NCBI GenBank assembly: GCA_022650895.1
Contig: JALCQC010000003.1
Coordinates: 112,052 to 176,051, forward strand
Direction: 5' to 3'
DNA from: Bifidobacteriaceae bacterium
Lineage (GTDB): Bacteria; Actinomycetota; Actinomycetes; Actinomycetales; Bifidobacteriaceae
DNA length: 64,000 nt
The translations under genes and the position numbers were made by a program. The notes beneath the pieces are model-generated. The model saw only the letters and a program-made list of their open reading frames with translations, had not been told where the DNA came from and ran no database searches. Positions 21,207 to 31,551 of the stretch are shown here, piece by piece. Numbering within the stretch: position 1 is the first letter of the stretch; every line of letters begins with the position of its first letter.

Positions 21207-22634
21207 TCAGTTTTGTTCCTTCCACCACCGCTTGAGTTCCTCCACTGCCACGTCCTCGTCGACCTCGCCATTTTCCATGCGAAACTCCAGCATGTGCTTG
21301 TAGGCCTTGCCCACCATCGGCCCGGGTTCCAGCCCCAGCAGCTCCATGATCTGGGAACCATTTAGCGTTGGCCGAATGGAGTCGAGATCCTCTTTCTTCT
21401 TCAGCTCGCTCACACGGGCTTCCATCTCATCCATCGCCTGATCGAACATAAGCGCCTTGCGCTTGTTCTGCGTGGTGGCGTCGGCGCGCGTGAGGCGGTT
21501 GAGGCGGTAATAGAGGGGGCCGGAGTCGGCCACATACCGCCTTACTGCGGAATCGGTCCATGGTTCATCCACGTAACCGTGGAAGCGCAGATGCAACTCG
21601 ATGAGCTTGCAGACGTCCGCGATGACCTGACGATCGAAACGCAGCGCGCGCAACCGCTTCGCTGCCATTTTGGCACCCACCACGTCGTGATGGTGGAAAC
21701 TGACCTTGCCGCCGGCTTCAAAACGACGGGTCTTGGGCTTACCAATATCGTGCAGCAGCGCCGCCAGACGCAACACCAGATCCGGTGCCGGCACAGGGCC
21801 TTCGGCGTCGGTCTCCAGCGCGATGGCACGATCCACCACCGTGAGCGTGTGTTCGAAGACGTCCTTATGACGATGGTGCTCGTCGATTTCAAGCTGGAGG
21901 GCGGGCACTTCGGGAATCACGCGCTCTGCGAGGCCGGAATCCACCAGCGCCTCGATCCCGGCGTGGGGATTGTCGGAGAGCAGCATCTTGACGAGTTCAT
22001 CGCGCACGCGCTCTGCCGAAACGATGTCGATGCGATCTACCATCTTCGTCAGCGCCTCGGCGGTGGAGGCCTCGATGGTGAAACCGAGCTGGGCCACGAA
22101 GCGGATAGCGCGCATCATGCGCAGCGGGTCGTCGTCGAAGGACTGTTCCGCAGAGACAGGGGTGCGCAGCAATTTCCGCTGCAGATCGTTGGCGCCATTG
22201 AAAGGATCGACGAAAACGAGGTCTGGCACACGCAGCGCCATGGCATTCACCGTGAAGTCGCGGCGGGAAAGATCCCCCTCCAGGTTGTCACCATAGTTGA
22301 CTTCAGGCTTACGGGAGTTCGGATCATACTTATCGGAGCGGTAGGTGGTCACCTCAACGGAAATCTCGGTGCCGTCTTTGGAACGACGTTTGGCTCCCAA
22401 GGTGCCGAATTTACGGCCCATATCCCAGAATCCCTCGCCCCAGCGGCGCAGAATGGGCTCGAACTGCTCTGGACGCGCCGAAGTGGTGAAATCAAAATCG
22501 TGCGCGGTGCGGTGCAGCAGAAGGTCACGTACCGGTCCGCCCACGAGGGCGAGCTCATAGCCTTGCTGCTGAAAAAGCCTGCCTAATTCGATCGCTTCCG
22601 GTCTGACCTCAAACGTCACGGATGCACCTTTCAC
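21207..22634 (-). CDS. cca: CCA tRNA nucleotidyltransferase (HD-domain type)
   Basis: 475 aa; LVGGPVRDLLLHRTAHDFDFTT, RRDFTVNAMALR, LLHDIGKPKTR, HHHDVVGAKMA. Confidence 0.93.
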   Translation of the reverse strand: MKGASVTFEVRPEAIELGRLFQQQGYELALVGGPVRDLLLHRTAHDFDFTTSARPEQFEPILRRWGEGFWDMGRKFGTLGAKRRSKDGTEISVEVTTYRSDKYDPNSRKPEVNYGDNLEGDLSRRDFTVNAMALRVPDLVFVDPFNGANDLQRKLLRTPVSAEQSFDDDPLRMMRAIRFVAQLGFTIEASTAEALTKMVDRIDIVSAERVRDELVKMLLSDNPHAGIEALVDSGLAERVIPEVPALQLEIDEHHRHKDVFEHTLTVVDRAIALETDAEGPVPAPDLVLRLAALLHDIGKPKTRRFEAGGKVSFHHHDVVGAKMAAKRLRALRFDRQVIADVCKLIELHLRFHGYVDEPWTDSAVRRYVADSGPLYYRLNRLTRADATTQNKRKALMFDQAMDEMEARVSELKKKEDLDSIRPTLNGSQIMELLGLEPGPMVGKAYKHMLEFRMENGEVDEDVAVEELKRWWKEQN

Positions 22635-22779
22635 TCACGAACTGCCGACGAATCTTTGCGCACTCCAGCTTACCTGCACCCTCACCTAGCGCCGCCTCCC
22701 CGCGGCTGTATCATGCGTGAAAACAGTGGAAAATATACCATTACCCCACCTGCACAATCATTTACGTAAAGTAGTGACT

Positions 22780-23376
22780 ATGACTACTCCGAGGGACGTT
22801 GCCCGCATGCTGCGCGGTTCAGCCACGCCCTCGCAGCAAATCAAGCCCCTGGAAGAGCCCGCTCACCCCAGTCCGGCCATGATGCCGAAGAAGCGGACGG
22901 AACCTTCCACGCCGTCCACCTTCGCCTCCCTCGACGCCCGCGAACTACCGGTTCAGCGTGAGTACTCGGCCGGTGGCCTCATCTTCAACGAAAACGATGA
23001 AGTCGCCATCATCGCGCGCCATTCGCGGTCAGGACACCTGGAATGGTGCCTGCCCAAGGGCCATATCGAAAAGGGCGAGACTCCCGAAGAGACAGCCGTG
23101 CGGGAAGTCCACGAGGAAACTGGCATTCTGGGCCGTATCACGGGTTCCATCGCCACCATCGACTACTGGTTCACAGGTGACACCACGCGCGTGCACAAGT
23201 TGGTGCACCATTACGTTCTTGAAAAAGTTTCGGGTGAACTTAGCGTGGAGGGAGACCCCGATCACGAAGCAGAGGATGCGGCGTGGGTAAAATTCGATGA
23301 GCTCAACAATGTGCTGAGCTACCCCAATGAACGTCGAATCGTTTGGCTCTATTCAAGGAAGTATCACCGACAGTGA
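22780..23376 (+). CDS. NUDIX hydrolase
   Basis: Nudix box GHIEKGETPEETAVREVHEETGI. Confidence 0.93.
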   Translation: MTTPRDVARMLRGSATPSQQIKPLEEPAHPSPAMMPKKRTEPSTPSTFASLDARELPVQREYSAGGLIFNENDEVAIIARHSRSGHLEWCLPKGHIEKGETPEETAVREVHEETGILGRITGSIATIDYWFTGDTTRVHKLVHHYVLEKVSGELSVEGDPDHEAEDAAWVKFDELNNVLSYPNERRIVWLYSRKYHRQ

Positions 23377-25859
23377 CTGCAAAACACCACCGTTCCGTTG
23401 CTGCACGCCTTCGGCACGGACTTTTGGCAGCGCTTAGCGCCTGCGCGGCGTTGACGGTGAGCGCTGTCGGCGTCACCGTTCCGCTTTCAGGCGGCTCCAA
23501 CGGCTCAGGTGTCACGACGGCGTCCAGTGTTGCCACCGCCGCAGCAGCGGAAAATACCGTGAGCAGCCAGGTGTCCGTGATCTTAAAGAAGACCACCGCC
23601 ATCGTCACCGACACCTCGGGCTACGAGGCCACCATCGAGATCAAGAACTCCAGCGACACCCCCCTGCAGGAGGGAACACTTACCCTCAGCACCTCGTCGT
23701 CCTCTTTCAGCTCGTCGACGTCAATGCAAAACTGGGCAGACGCGGAAACGCATGTTCCCACTCCCCTCACCCTTGATACCGAGAGCGTTCCTGCCCTGAA
23801 AAAGGGCGGTTCCACCACGTTGCACGTCGGGCTGGAGTCCGATGATGCCGCCCTCGGCCGCATCCATTCATGGGGAGCCAAGCCGCTGCTGCTGAACTAC
23901 CACGCGCTGACGGATACGGAACAGACCGCTGACCAGACTGCAGTCGACTCCCAGTTACACTCTTACTTCACCCGCTCCCACGATGGCTTCAAAGAGGCGG
24001 CCACACCGAAAATCACCATCACGACGGTGCTTCCCCTCACAGCAGTGAAGAAGGATATCGAAAAAGACGGCATCCACGACCTCATCAGCGACCCGGCGAC
24101 CGGCACCGACATCACGCAGGGATCGGATGAAGCAGCGACCGAGACGAAAAACGAAGTCTCCCTCGCTAACAAACACCGGTCCCTTCAAGTCATCGCCGAC
24201 CCGGACAGCCTTCTCAACGCCGGTAATCTCAGGCAATCGGCACTAGCGGGACTCATGCAGCCCTATGCTTTCGACATCACCTCACGAGCGCTGGTCAACT
24301 CGCAGACATGGGCGAAGGCGGGCATTACGGATTCCGCGTGGGATGCTGACGCCGCACACACATTGGCGAAAACTCGGCTTCAGGAGGTCAACGACGCCGC
24401 CTCCAACAGCACAGATGATGATTCTGACTCAGCGAACTCCAAGGACTCTACAGATTCAGCTGATTCCACGGATTCCGGAAGTTCCACAGATTCAACAGAC
24501 TCTACCGACTCCGAAGCGACGAAACTCACCACTTCCGATCTCACGCCCATCGCATGGGAAGGCAAGTATTCCTGGGACAACACCAGTCTTTCGCTTGCAA
24601 AACAGCAAGGCTATTCAACGGTGATCTCCGAGACGGCAGAGCATTCCATCCAGGCGAATGTAGTGTCCGGACGCCAGAACGTGGAGACGGAGAACGGGGA
24701 AGTCACCGTCCTCGTGGCCGATGAGACGCTTTCCACGCTGGCACAGGGTGAACAGACCTCTGCCACGGCCCAGGCCGAGGAAAGTCAGGCGGGGCGCCTG
24801 GCACGCTTTGTTGCCCAGACCGCACTCTTCCAGATGCAAAGGCCCTACGTCTCGCGCAATCTTCTGATCTCCCTCGGCGATGTGCCTTCCATTTCCGCGG
24901 CAAACGAGATTCTCACCGCCCTCGAATCATCGGATTGGGTTTCACGCGGAACCATCGCGTCACTCATCAAAAGCGCGCATACCTCCACCGACACTGACAC
25001 GGGCACAGACACGAGCGGCGACAACGATGCCGACACCAGTGCCGACAACGACAGCAGCTCCTCCGACGACACCGATCTGCAACCCGACAATTCCGCGGAC
25101 AACGAGAACTTCACCCTCACCACCACGACGGCAAGCGACGCCCAAATAAAGGAAGTGGAGAATGCCCTCGACCGTCTCGAAGTCACGACGACGGCCATTG
25201 AGCGGCTACGCACCGCCATCATCAAAGAATCAGCCATCACCCAGGATGACGAGGGGGCCAAGAACAGCGATCCTCAGGCGCTGTCACGCCAGAATGCGCA
25301 GGAGAACGACGGTGACAAAGTCACGGCAGCGCAATGGCTCGGCAAGCTCACCACCGTCCATCAAGATTTGGCACTCATGGCCTTCGGGGCCACCAGCTCT
25401 GTACGCAACTCCATGCTGACGGCCGACGAATCCATGGCGGAAACCCTGTACTCATCGGTGAGTGTGGTACCTCCCTCCGGCATCAACGTCTTCAGCGAAA
25501 CGGCGCAGACGCCGACGACCGTGAAGAACATGCTGCCCTTCCCCATCTCCATCATGCTGCGGGCAACCACGGATTCCAACGCCATCACCATCACCAGTAA
25601 ACGCAACATCGAGGTGCCCGCGGGCTCGGAGGCACAGGCGACCTTCAAGATTCGTGTGGTGGGAACGGGTTCCGCGATCGCAACCTTCGCCACGGTCGAC
25701 AGGGACGGGCATGCTTTTGGTACCGCTCAGAGTTCGACCATCAAAAGCCAACTCACCATCTACGATATGAGCGGCAACGTTCTTATTATTCTTGCCCTGC
25801 TGCTGGGAGCCGTCGGCATCTATCGGCAGGCCACCCGACGGAAGGACCCCGACCAGTGA
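23373..25859 (+). CDS. DUF6049-type secreted/membrane protein
   Basis: Signal-like N-terminus, C-terminal TM; between NUDIX and murJ as expected for Actinobacteria; GTGA start/stop overlap. Confidence 0.75.
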   Translation: MTAKHHRSVAARLRHGLLAALSACAALTVSAVGVTVPLSGGSNGSGVTTASSVATAAAAENTVSSQVSVILKKTTAIVTDTSGYEATIEIKNSSDTPLQEGTLTLSTSSSSFSSSTSMQNWADAETHVPTPLTLDTESVPALKKGGSTTLHVGLESDDAALGRIHSWGAKPLLLNYHALTDTEQTADQTAVDSQLHSYFTRSHDGFKEAATPKITITTVLPLTAVKKDIEKDGIHDLISDPATGTDITQGSDEAATETKNEVSLANKHRSLQVIADPDSLLNAGNLRQSALAGLMQPYAFDITSRALVNSQTWAKAGITDSAWDADAAHTLAKTRLQEVNDAASNSTDDDSDSANSKDSTDSADSTDSGSSTDSTDSTDSEATKLTTSDLTPIAWEGKYSWDNTSLSLAKQQGYSTVISETAEHSIQANVVSGRQNVETENGEVTVLVADETLSTLAQGEQTSATAQAEESQAGRLARFVAQTALFQMQRPYVSRNLLISLGDVPSISAANEILTALESSDWVSRGTIASLIKSAHTSTDTDTGTDTSGDNDADTSADNDSSSSDDTDLQPDNSADNENFTLTTTTASDAQIKEVENALDRLEVTTTAIERLRTAIIKESAITQDDEGAKNSDPQALSRQNAQENDGDKVTAAQWLGKLTTVHQDLALMAFGATSSVRNSMLTADESMAETLYSSVSVVPPSGINVFSETAQTPTTVKNMLPFPISIMLRATTDSNAITITSKRNIEVPAGSEAQATFKIRVVGTGSAIATFATVDRDGHAFGTAQSSTIKSQLTIYDMSGNVLIILALLLGAVGIYRQATRRKDPDQ

Positions 25860-28800
25860 GCAGCAGCGTTGGGCGCAATTCGCTGATTATGGCCTCGGGA
25901 ACACTTGCTTCCCGCCTGACCGGACAGATTCGCACCATTCTCCTCGCCGGCGCCATCGGCGTGACCGGCGTCGCAGCGGATGCGTACCAAGTGGGCTCTC
26001 AGATGCCGCAGGTGGTCTACAACCTGCTGGCCGGTGGCCTTCTCAACGCCATTCTCGTCCCGCAGATCATCAAAGCCTTCCAGAAACGCGATTCCTCCAG
26101 CCGCATCAACAAGCTGCTGACACTGTCCATCATCATTCTCTTTGCGTTCACCGCGGTGCTGATGGTCGCGACGCCAATCCTGGTGAACATCTACGTCAAC
26201 TCCGGCTGGACACCATCCCAGAAGGCCCTGGCGAATGCATTCACGCTGTGGTGCATGCCCCAGATATTCTTCTACGGCCTGTACACGGTGGTGGGCCAGG
26301 TACTTGCGGCAAAAGACAAATTCGCCGCCTACGCCTGGAGCTCGGTGGCCGCAAACATCGTCAGCTGCATTGGCTTCGGCATTTTTATCGCAATGTTCGG
26401 CAACGCCAAAAGCCAGCCGCTCGACTTCTGGACCAACGGCAAGATGGCCCTCACCGCCGGCACATGGACGCTCGGCGTGGCCATGCAGGCACTCATTCTC
26501 CTCATCCCGCTGAGCAAACTCGGCCTCAAGCTCCGCTTCGAATTCGGTTTCCGCGGCATCGGCCTGCGCTCCATGGGCAAGGTGGCCGCATGGACGCTCG
26601 GAATGATGGTTTTCGACCAACTGCTCGGCATCCTCAACACCCGCATCACCACGGGCGCTCCCGTCGTCACGGGGGATCGCCTCGGCACTGCGGGCAGCCA
26701 GGCGTACATGCAGGCGTACCAGATCTGGATCCTGCCCTATTCACTCATCACCGTTTCACTGGCAACCGCCATTTTCCCGCGGCTCTCCCGGGCGATAGCA
26801 GACCACCGCATCGGCGACGCCCGCACCGAACTCAGCAGCTCCCTGCGGACCAGCGGCGTGCTGATGGTCTTCTTCACGGCAGCTTTCCTAGCGATTCCTA
26901 CGCCGATCATCCGCTCGCTTCTCCCCTCCGTCGGAGTCCACGATGCCAAGCTCATGGCGATAGGTCTCATCGGCCTTTCCATCGGCCTGCTGCCCTGTTC
27001 CGTCAATCTGCTGCTCCGCCGGGCCTTCTATGCCTTTGAGGACGGCCGGAGTCCGTTCTTCGTGGCGCTCGCGCAGAACGGTGTGCAGGCCGTCATGATG
27101 TTGACGGCCACCCATTTCCTCGACGCCCACTATTGGGTTGCCGTCCCCGGTGCCTGCATTGCGCTGAGTAACGTCCTCATCGTCTTCATCCCTTACATGT
27201 TCCTGCGCAAACGCATGAATGGACGCATCGATGGCAAGCGCATCCTCACCACCTATGCCAAGACCGCCGTGGCCGGAGCCGTCACCACGGTTCTCGGCAT
27301 CCTCTTCAGCCGTGTCTGCGAGCGCCTTGTGGGAGCCGATATCAATGGCAGCACGCCAACCTTGGGGTGGGTGCAGGCAGTGACCATCAGTGCACTCGTC
27401 GGCATCGCAATGCTCGTGGTGTACATGGTGATGCTGTATGTACTGCACGTTCCCGAGGCCACCAGCATGCTCGCCGGAGTCTCAGCGCGCGTCAAACGGT
27501 TGCTTCACAGGGGTTCACAGAGTGCGAAGGCAACCGCCACGCCCGGCCCTGCGCCCTCGGCTAAGCCCACGGGACGCACCGTCACCTCGTCCCCCAGTGC
27601 GGCAACTGCGCAGAATCGGGAAAATTCCAGCGTTCCGCAACCCCCACAGACAGCCCGTCCCGGTAGAATGACACCGAGAACGAGCGTTGGGAGCGTGCGG
27701 CATATGATTCCTGCAATTGGCGATACCATCAACAACAGGTACACCCTCATTGCGCTGTACCGTTCGGAGCCTGGCCTGAGTGCGTGGCTTGCCAACGATC
27801 ACACCCTGGTGCGCGACTGCCAGCTCTTCATCATCTCGGACTCTTCGAAGCTTGCGAAGGTCAATGCCATCGCGTCGTCGCTGGCACTTTCCCGCGACTC
27901 TCATTTCACTCACGTACTGCATCTGCAGAAGCAGTCGGGCGTCTCTATCATCGTGACGGAAACCGACGCCGGCATCTCGCTGCACGAGCTTCTCAGCAAT
28001 ACCTCGCATTCGCCACTGGGCATCGAGGCCATGCGTACCATCACCGGCGAGACCGTGCTCGCAGCGGACAGCCTGCGTAAGGTGTCCCTGAACCATCAGG
28101 CCATCAGCACCCACATCATCCGCCTCACCTCCACGGCGGTCACTTTGGCAGACGCACCGGTTTCTCCCCTACTCACCACCGCAGTGAAGCGCAGCTCGTT
28201 CAACGAGTCCGATGAGAGCCTTGCAGTTCGCCAGATCGGCGCGGTTCTGTATGAGATGATCACCAAGACTGCCTACAGCCCCAATTCCGATCCTGAGACG
28301 ATCCGGCGCACTTTCGCCGCCTACCACGACACCATTCCGGTCGAATTCATCAGCATCTGCACCCGCGCCCTTGGAATTCCTCAGGAGGACGGAACCGTTC
28401 CCGTTCCGCTCTTCACCCTGCAGGAGCTTTTGGTGCTGCTGGGAACGTGGCAAAAGCCAAGTGAGCTAGACAGCGATCAGATCGATCTTCCTTCGAAGCA
28501 GGCAGCCGCCTCTATCGAATCCGCAACCCTGGCACCCGTCGAACCCCGCAACATCGTCGATATCCCGGATTCCCTCGTTGCCGATGACGCCGCCGACCAA
28601 GTACACGCCCAGCAGTCCGATCAGTCGCCGTGGCGTGCCAACCAGCTGCTTTTCGCCGGAGCGGACGCCGTGGAGGAAATCAATTCGGATTCGCCGAACT
28701 TCCTGTCGGCCTTCGAAAGCTCCTTCCAGAACTCCGTCGACCAGCTCGACCACGTGGACGCCGGCTTCGGCACCGGTCTCACCAGCGACGAACTCGCCAC

Positions 28801-30043
28801 GGCACGGCCGACCGAAGCGATGCGGGTGACGCATCCCACGCAAAGTCTCTCCGGAGAAGCGGACGATACCCCCGAAAACGCACAGACTCCTACCCCGGGC
28901 ACCTCGAATTCCGGAGCTGCCACACCATCGGGTTCAGGCTCCGCATCCGGTTCCGGCACAGGTCCTTCCGGTTTGAACTTTGGCTCCAGTTCGAGTTCTG
29001 GTGCCGCGTCAGATTCCGCGATCCCGCTACCCAGCCCTCAAGAACTCGCCGCAGCCGGAATGACGGCAGCCGCAGCGAGCGGTGCCGGAAGCGAGCAAGG
29101 GAAAACCGGTTCCCCGACTCCCGCACAGACGGGTACCCCAACCTCGTCCCCAATCTCGTCCCCGACCTCCGCCGCTGCCACAAGTGCCGCCGAAACCGTT
29201 TCAGGCGACGATGAGGACGCCGGCGAAGTCACCGCCATCATTCAGCCCATTCCGCCGACATTCGCACCCGCCGTGGAGAAAGAACGGCTCAAGGAAGCTC
29301 AGGCGAAGACAGCCCAGCGCAAAGAGGCCCGTAAGAACGGCGAGAAAACACCCAAGCGCAGGAACTTCGGGCGTAACACCGCCATCGTCATCGCGGGAAT
29401 CGCCCTCGTCGGCGCACTCATCTGGGCCATCAGCGCCGTGGGATTGACCCCACGCAGCTCCACCGCTAACTCAAACGGGTGGACGGTCGATGTGAACAAC
29501 ACTCCGTTGCCCGATGGAAGCATGCCGAAGACCACGGACTCCGACACTGCCTCAAGTGACTCGAATACATCAAACAAGGCCAAGAGCAATGCCGACAGTA
29601 GCAGCAGCGACTCCAGTGCCGACACTGCCAAGAAGAAGACCACCGAAACCGTGGAGACCAAAGACAAGAACGCTTCCAAAGTCCCCACTCCGGCAACGCC
29701 TAAGGTAACCAACACCACCGCCTACGCCATCTCGAACACCAGCGTCATCCGGAACGTATCGGGCCTCAAGGGAATCGGAATTCACGTTCACCTCTCGAAG
29801 GCGCAGCCCGTGCAGCGCGTGCAGATCACTGCACGCACAGGCGGCGGCAAGGCGTCGCTGTACGCCAATTCCACTGCCACCAACCCGAACAACGGTGACT
29901 CCCTCGCCGACTTCAGCTTCAAGGAGGGCGGGAAGGTGACGCAGGTGACGCTCGCCCAACCAGTGACCACGCAGGATCTCGTCATTTGGGTGTCACAACA
30001 ACCGACCTCCGGATTCTTCTACACTGCCATCAAGGTGTACTGA
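25856..30043 (+). CDS. murJ: Multidomain lipid II flippase MurJ (MviN) with pseudokinase-like and extracytoplasmic C-terminal domains
   Basis: 1395 aa; SSVGRNSLIMASGTLASRLTGQIRTILLAGAIG MviN start; kinase-like region from about residue 615; TM NTAIVIAGIALVGALIWAISAVG; C-terminal beta-rich region. Confidence 0.88.
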   Translation: MSSSVGRNSLIMASGTLASRLTGQIRTILLAGAIGVTGVAADAYQVGSQMPQVVYNLLAGGLLNAILVPQIIKAFQKRDSSSRINKLLTLSIIILFAFTAVLMVATPILVNIYVNSGWTPSQKALANAFTLWCMPQIFFYGLYTVVGQVLAAKDKFAAYAWSSVAANIVSCIGFGIFIAMFGNAKSQPLDFWTNGKMALTAGTWTLGVAMQALILLIPLSKLGLKLRFEFGFRGIGLRSMGKVAAWTLGMMVFDQLLGILNTRITTGAPVVTGDRLGTAGSQAYMQAYQIWILPYSLITVSLATAIFPRLSRAIADHRIGDARTELSSSLRTSGVLMVFFTAAFLAIPTPIIRSLLPSVGVHDAKLMAIGLIGLSIGLLPCSVNLLLRRAFYAFEDGRSPFFVALAQNGVQAVMMLTATHFLDAHYWVAVPGACIALSNVLIVFIPYMFLRKRMNGRIDGKRILTTYAKTAVAGAVTTVLGILFSRVCERLVGADINGSTPTLGWVQAVTISALVGIAMLVVYMVMLYVLHVPEATSMLAGVSARVKRLLHRGSQSAKATATPGPAPSAKPTGRTVTSSPSAATAQNRENSSVPQPPQTARPGRMTPRTSVGSVRHMIPAIGDTINNRYTLIALYRSEPGLSAWLANDHTLVRDCQLFIISDSSKLAKVNAIASSLALSRDSHFTHVLHLQKQSGVSIIVTETDAGISLHELLSNTSHSPLGIEAMRTITGETVLAADSLRKVSLNHQAISTHIIRLTSTAVTLADAPVSPLLTTAVKRSSFNESDESLAVRQIGAVLYEMITKTAYSPNSDPETIRRTFAAYHDTIPVEFISICTRALGIPQEDGTVPVPLFTLQELLVLLGTWQKPSELDSDQIDLPSKQAAASIESATLAPVEPRNIVDIPDSLVADDAADQVHAQQSDQSPWRANQLLFAGADAVEEINSDSPNFLSAFESSFQNSVDQLDHVDAGFGTGLTSDELATARPTEAMRVTHPTQSLSGEADDTPENAQTPTPGTSNSGAATPSGSGSASGSGTGPSGLNFGSSSSSGAASDSAIPLPSPQELAAAGMTAAAASGAGSEQGKTGSPTPAQTGTPTSSPISSPTSAAATSAAETVSGDDEDAGEVTAIIQPIPPTFAPAVEKERLKEAQAKTAQRKEARKNGEKTPKRRNFGRNTAIVIAGIALVGALIWAISAVGLTPRSSTANSNGWTVDVNNTPLPDGSMPKTTDSDTASSDSNTSNKAKSNADSSSSDSSADTAKKKTTETVETKDKNASKVPTPATPKVTNTTAYAISNTSVIRNVSGLKGIGIHVHLSKAQPVQRVQITARTGGGKASLYANSTATNPNNGDSLADFSFKEGGKVTQVTLAQPVTTQDLVIWVSQQPTSGFFYTAIKVY

Positions 30044-30100
30044 GTCGGCATAGGAAACTCTCTCATAACTTCATATAGTCCACTCCCAAAGGAGGCAATC

Positions 30101-31432
30101 ATGGCCGCTGAGACGCCAGAAACGCAACCCACCGCCCCAAAAGTCATCAGTAACGATCCATGGTTCGGCATGTACGCCGACCGCGCCGAGGTAATGCGTG
30201 CCTCGGAGATCCGTGCACTGTTCGCAGTGGCGTCGCGTCCCGAAGTCGTCTCACTGGCGGGAGGAATGCCATATCTCGAGAAGATGCCGTTCGACCGCCT
30301 CAGCGAGCTTCTCGCCAAGATGCTGCGCGAAAAGGGCGATGTGGCATGGCAGTACGGCTCTGCGCAAGGCGACGATCACCTGCGCGAACAGGTGCTGGAG
30401 ATCACGGCCCTCGAGGGCATCACCGACGCGCAGCCCGACGATGTGGTGATCACCAACGGTTCCCAATCGGGACTCGACCTCATCACCCGCATTATGTGTA
30501 ACCCCGGCGATGTCGTGCTTGCGGAGGCCCCGAACTACGTGGGTGCTCTCGGTGTGTTCCAAAGCTTCCAGGTGGACGTTGAAAACGTGCCGCTCGACGC
30601 CGATGGTCTGATTCCGGAGGCCTTCGAAGAGGCGATCATCGCGCAGAAGAAGCTCGGCAAGAAGGTGAAGTTCCTCTACACCGTGCCGAACTTCCACAAT
30701 CCCGCCGGCGTCACTCTGAGCGTGGAACGCCGTCCCAAGATCCTCGACATCGCTCGGCGTCACCACGTGCTTATCGTGGAGGACAACCCTTACGGACTGC
30801 TTGGTTTCGATGGTCAGACCTACCCCGCGCTGCGGTCCATGGACGCGAACCAGGTGGTGTATCTCTCTAGTTTCTCGAAGATCATCGCCCCGGGAATGCG
30901 CGTCGCATGGATGATCGCGCCGCCGGCCATTCGCCACAAGCTGGTTCTGGCCAACGAATCGGCCATCCTCTGCCCCTCCAACATGAGTCAGATGACCATC
31001 TCCACCTATCTCGACAACTTCGATTGGAAGAAGCAGATCAACGAGTACCGCGGCATGTACAGAGAACGCTGCGACGCCATGGATGAGGCTCTGCACGAAT
31101 ATCTGCCATACTGCTCGTGGAACAAGCCGAAGGGCGGCTTCTACATCTGGCTCAAGATCCCTGAGGGCCTCGACGCCCGCGCCATGCTGCCCCGCGCCAC
31201 CACAGCCCGCGTGGCCTACGTCTCCGGCACCGCCTTCTATGCCAACGGCGAGGGAACGCACCACATGCGCCTCAGCTTCTGCTACCCCACCCCGGAACGC
31301 ATCAAGGAAGGCATCCGCCGCCTCGCTGGCGTGATGGACGAGGAGAAGGCCACCACTGAGCTTTTCGGCACCGTCGGCCGTCCCGATCCCGACCCCCGTG
31401 ACGTGGAGCATCCGGGCCCCGCCTCGCTTTAA
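30101..31432 (+). CDS. PLP-dependent aminotransferase (class I/II, MocR/2-aminoadipate type)
   Basis: 443 aa; VSLAGGMPYLEKMPFD, ITNGSQSGLDLI, EDNPYGLLGFDG, YLSSFSKIIAPGMRVAW. Confidence 0.92.
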   Translation: MAAETPETQPTAPKVISNDPWFGMYADRAEVMRASEIRALFAVASRPEVVSLAGGMPYLEKMPFDRLSELLAKMLREKGDVAWQYGSAQGDDHLREQVLEITALEGITDAQPDDVVITNGSQSGLDLITRIMCNPGDVVLAEAPNYVGALGVFQSFQVDVENVPLDADGLIPEAFEEAIIAQKKLGKKVKFLYTVPNFHNPAGVTLSVERRPKILDIARRHHVLIVEDNPYGLLGFDGQTYPALRSMDANQVVYLSSFSKIIAPGMRVAWMIAPPAIRHKLVLANESAILCPSNMSQMTISTYLDNFDWKKQINEYRGMYRERCDAMDEALHEYLPYCSWNKPKGGFYIWLKIPEGLDARAMLPRATTARVAYVSGTAFYANGEGTHHMRLSFCYPTPERIKEGIRRLAGVMDEEKATTELFGTVGRPDPDPRDVEHPGPASL

Positions 31433-31551
31433 CCACGCACCGTCAACCGCCACCAGCGACAGACAACTAGTGGCAAACAAGCGACAAACAACTATAGAAA
31501 CAGTACGGAGAAGGTGGTTCGCCGCAGAACCGCCCCAGTGAGGAGTTCGAA

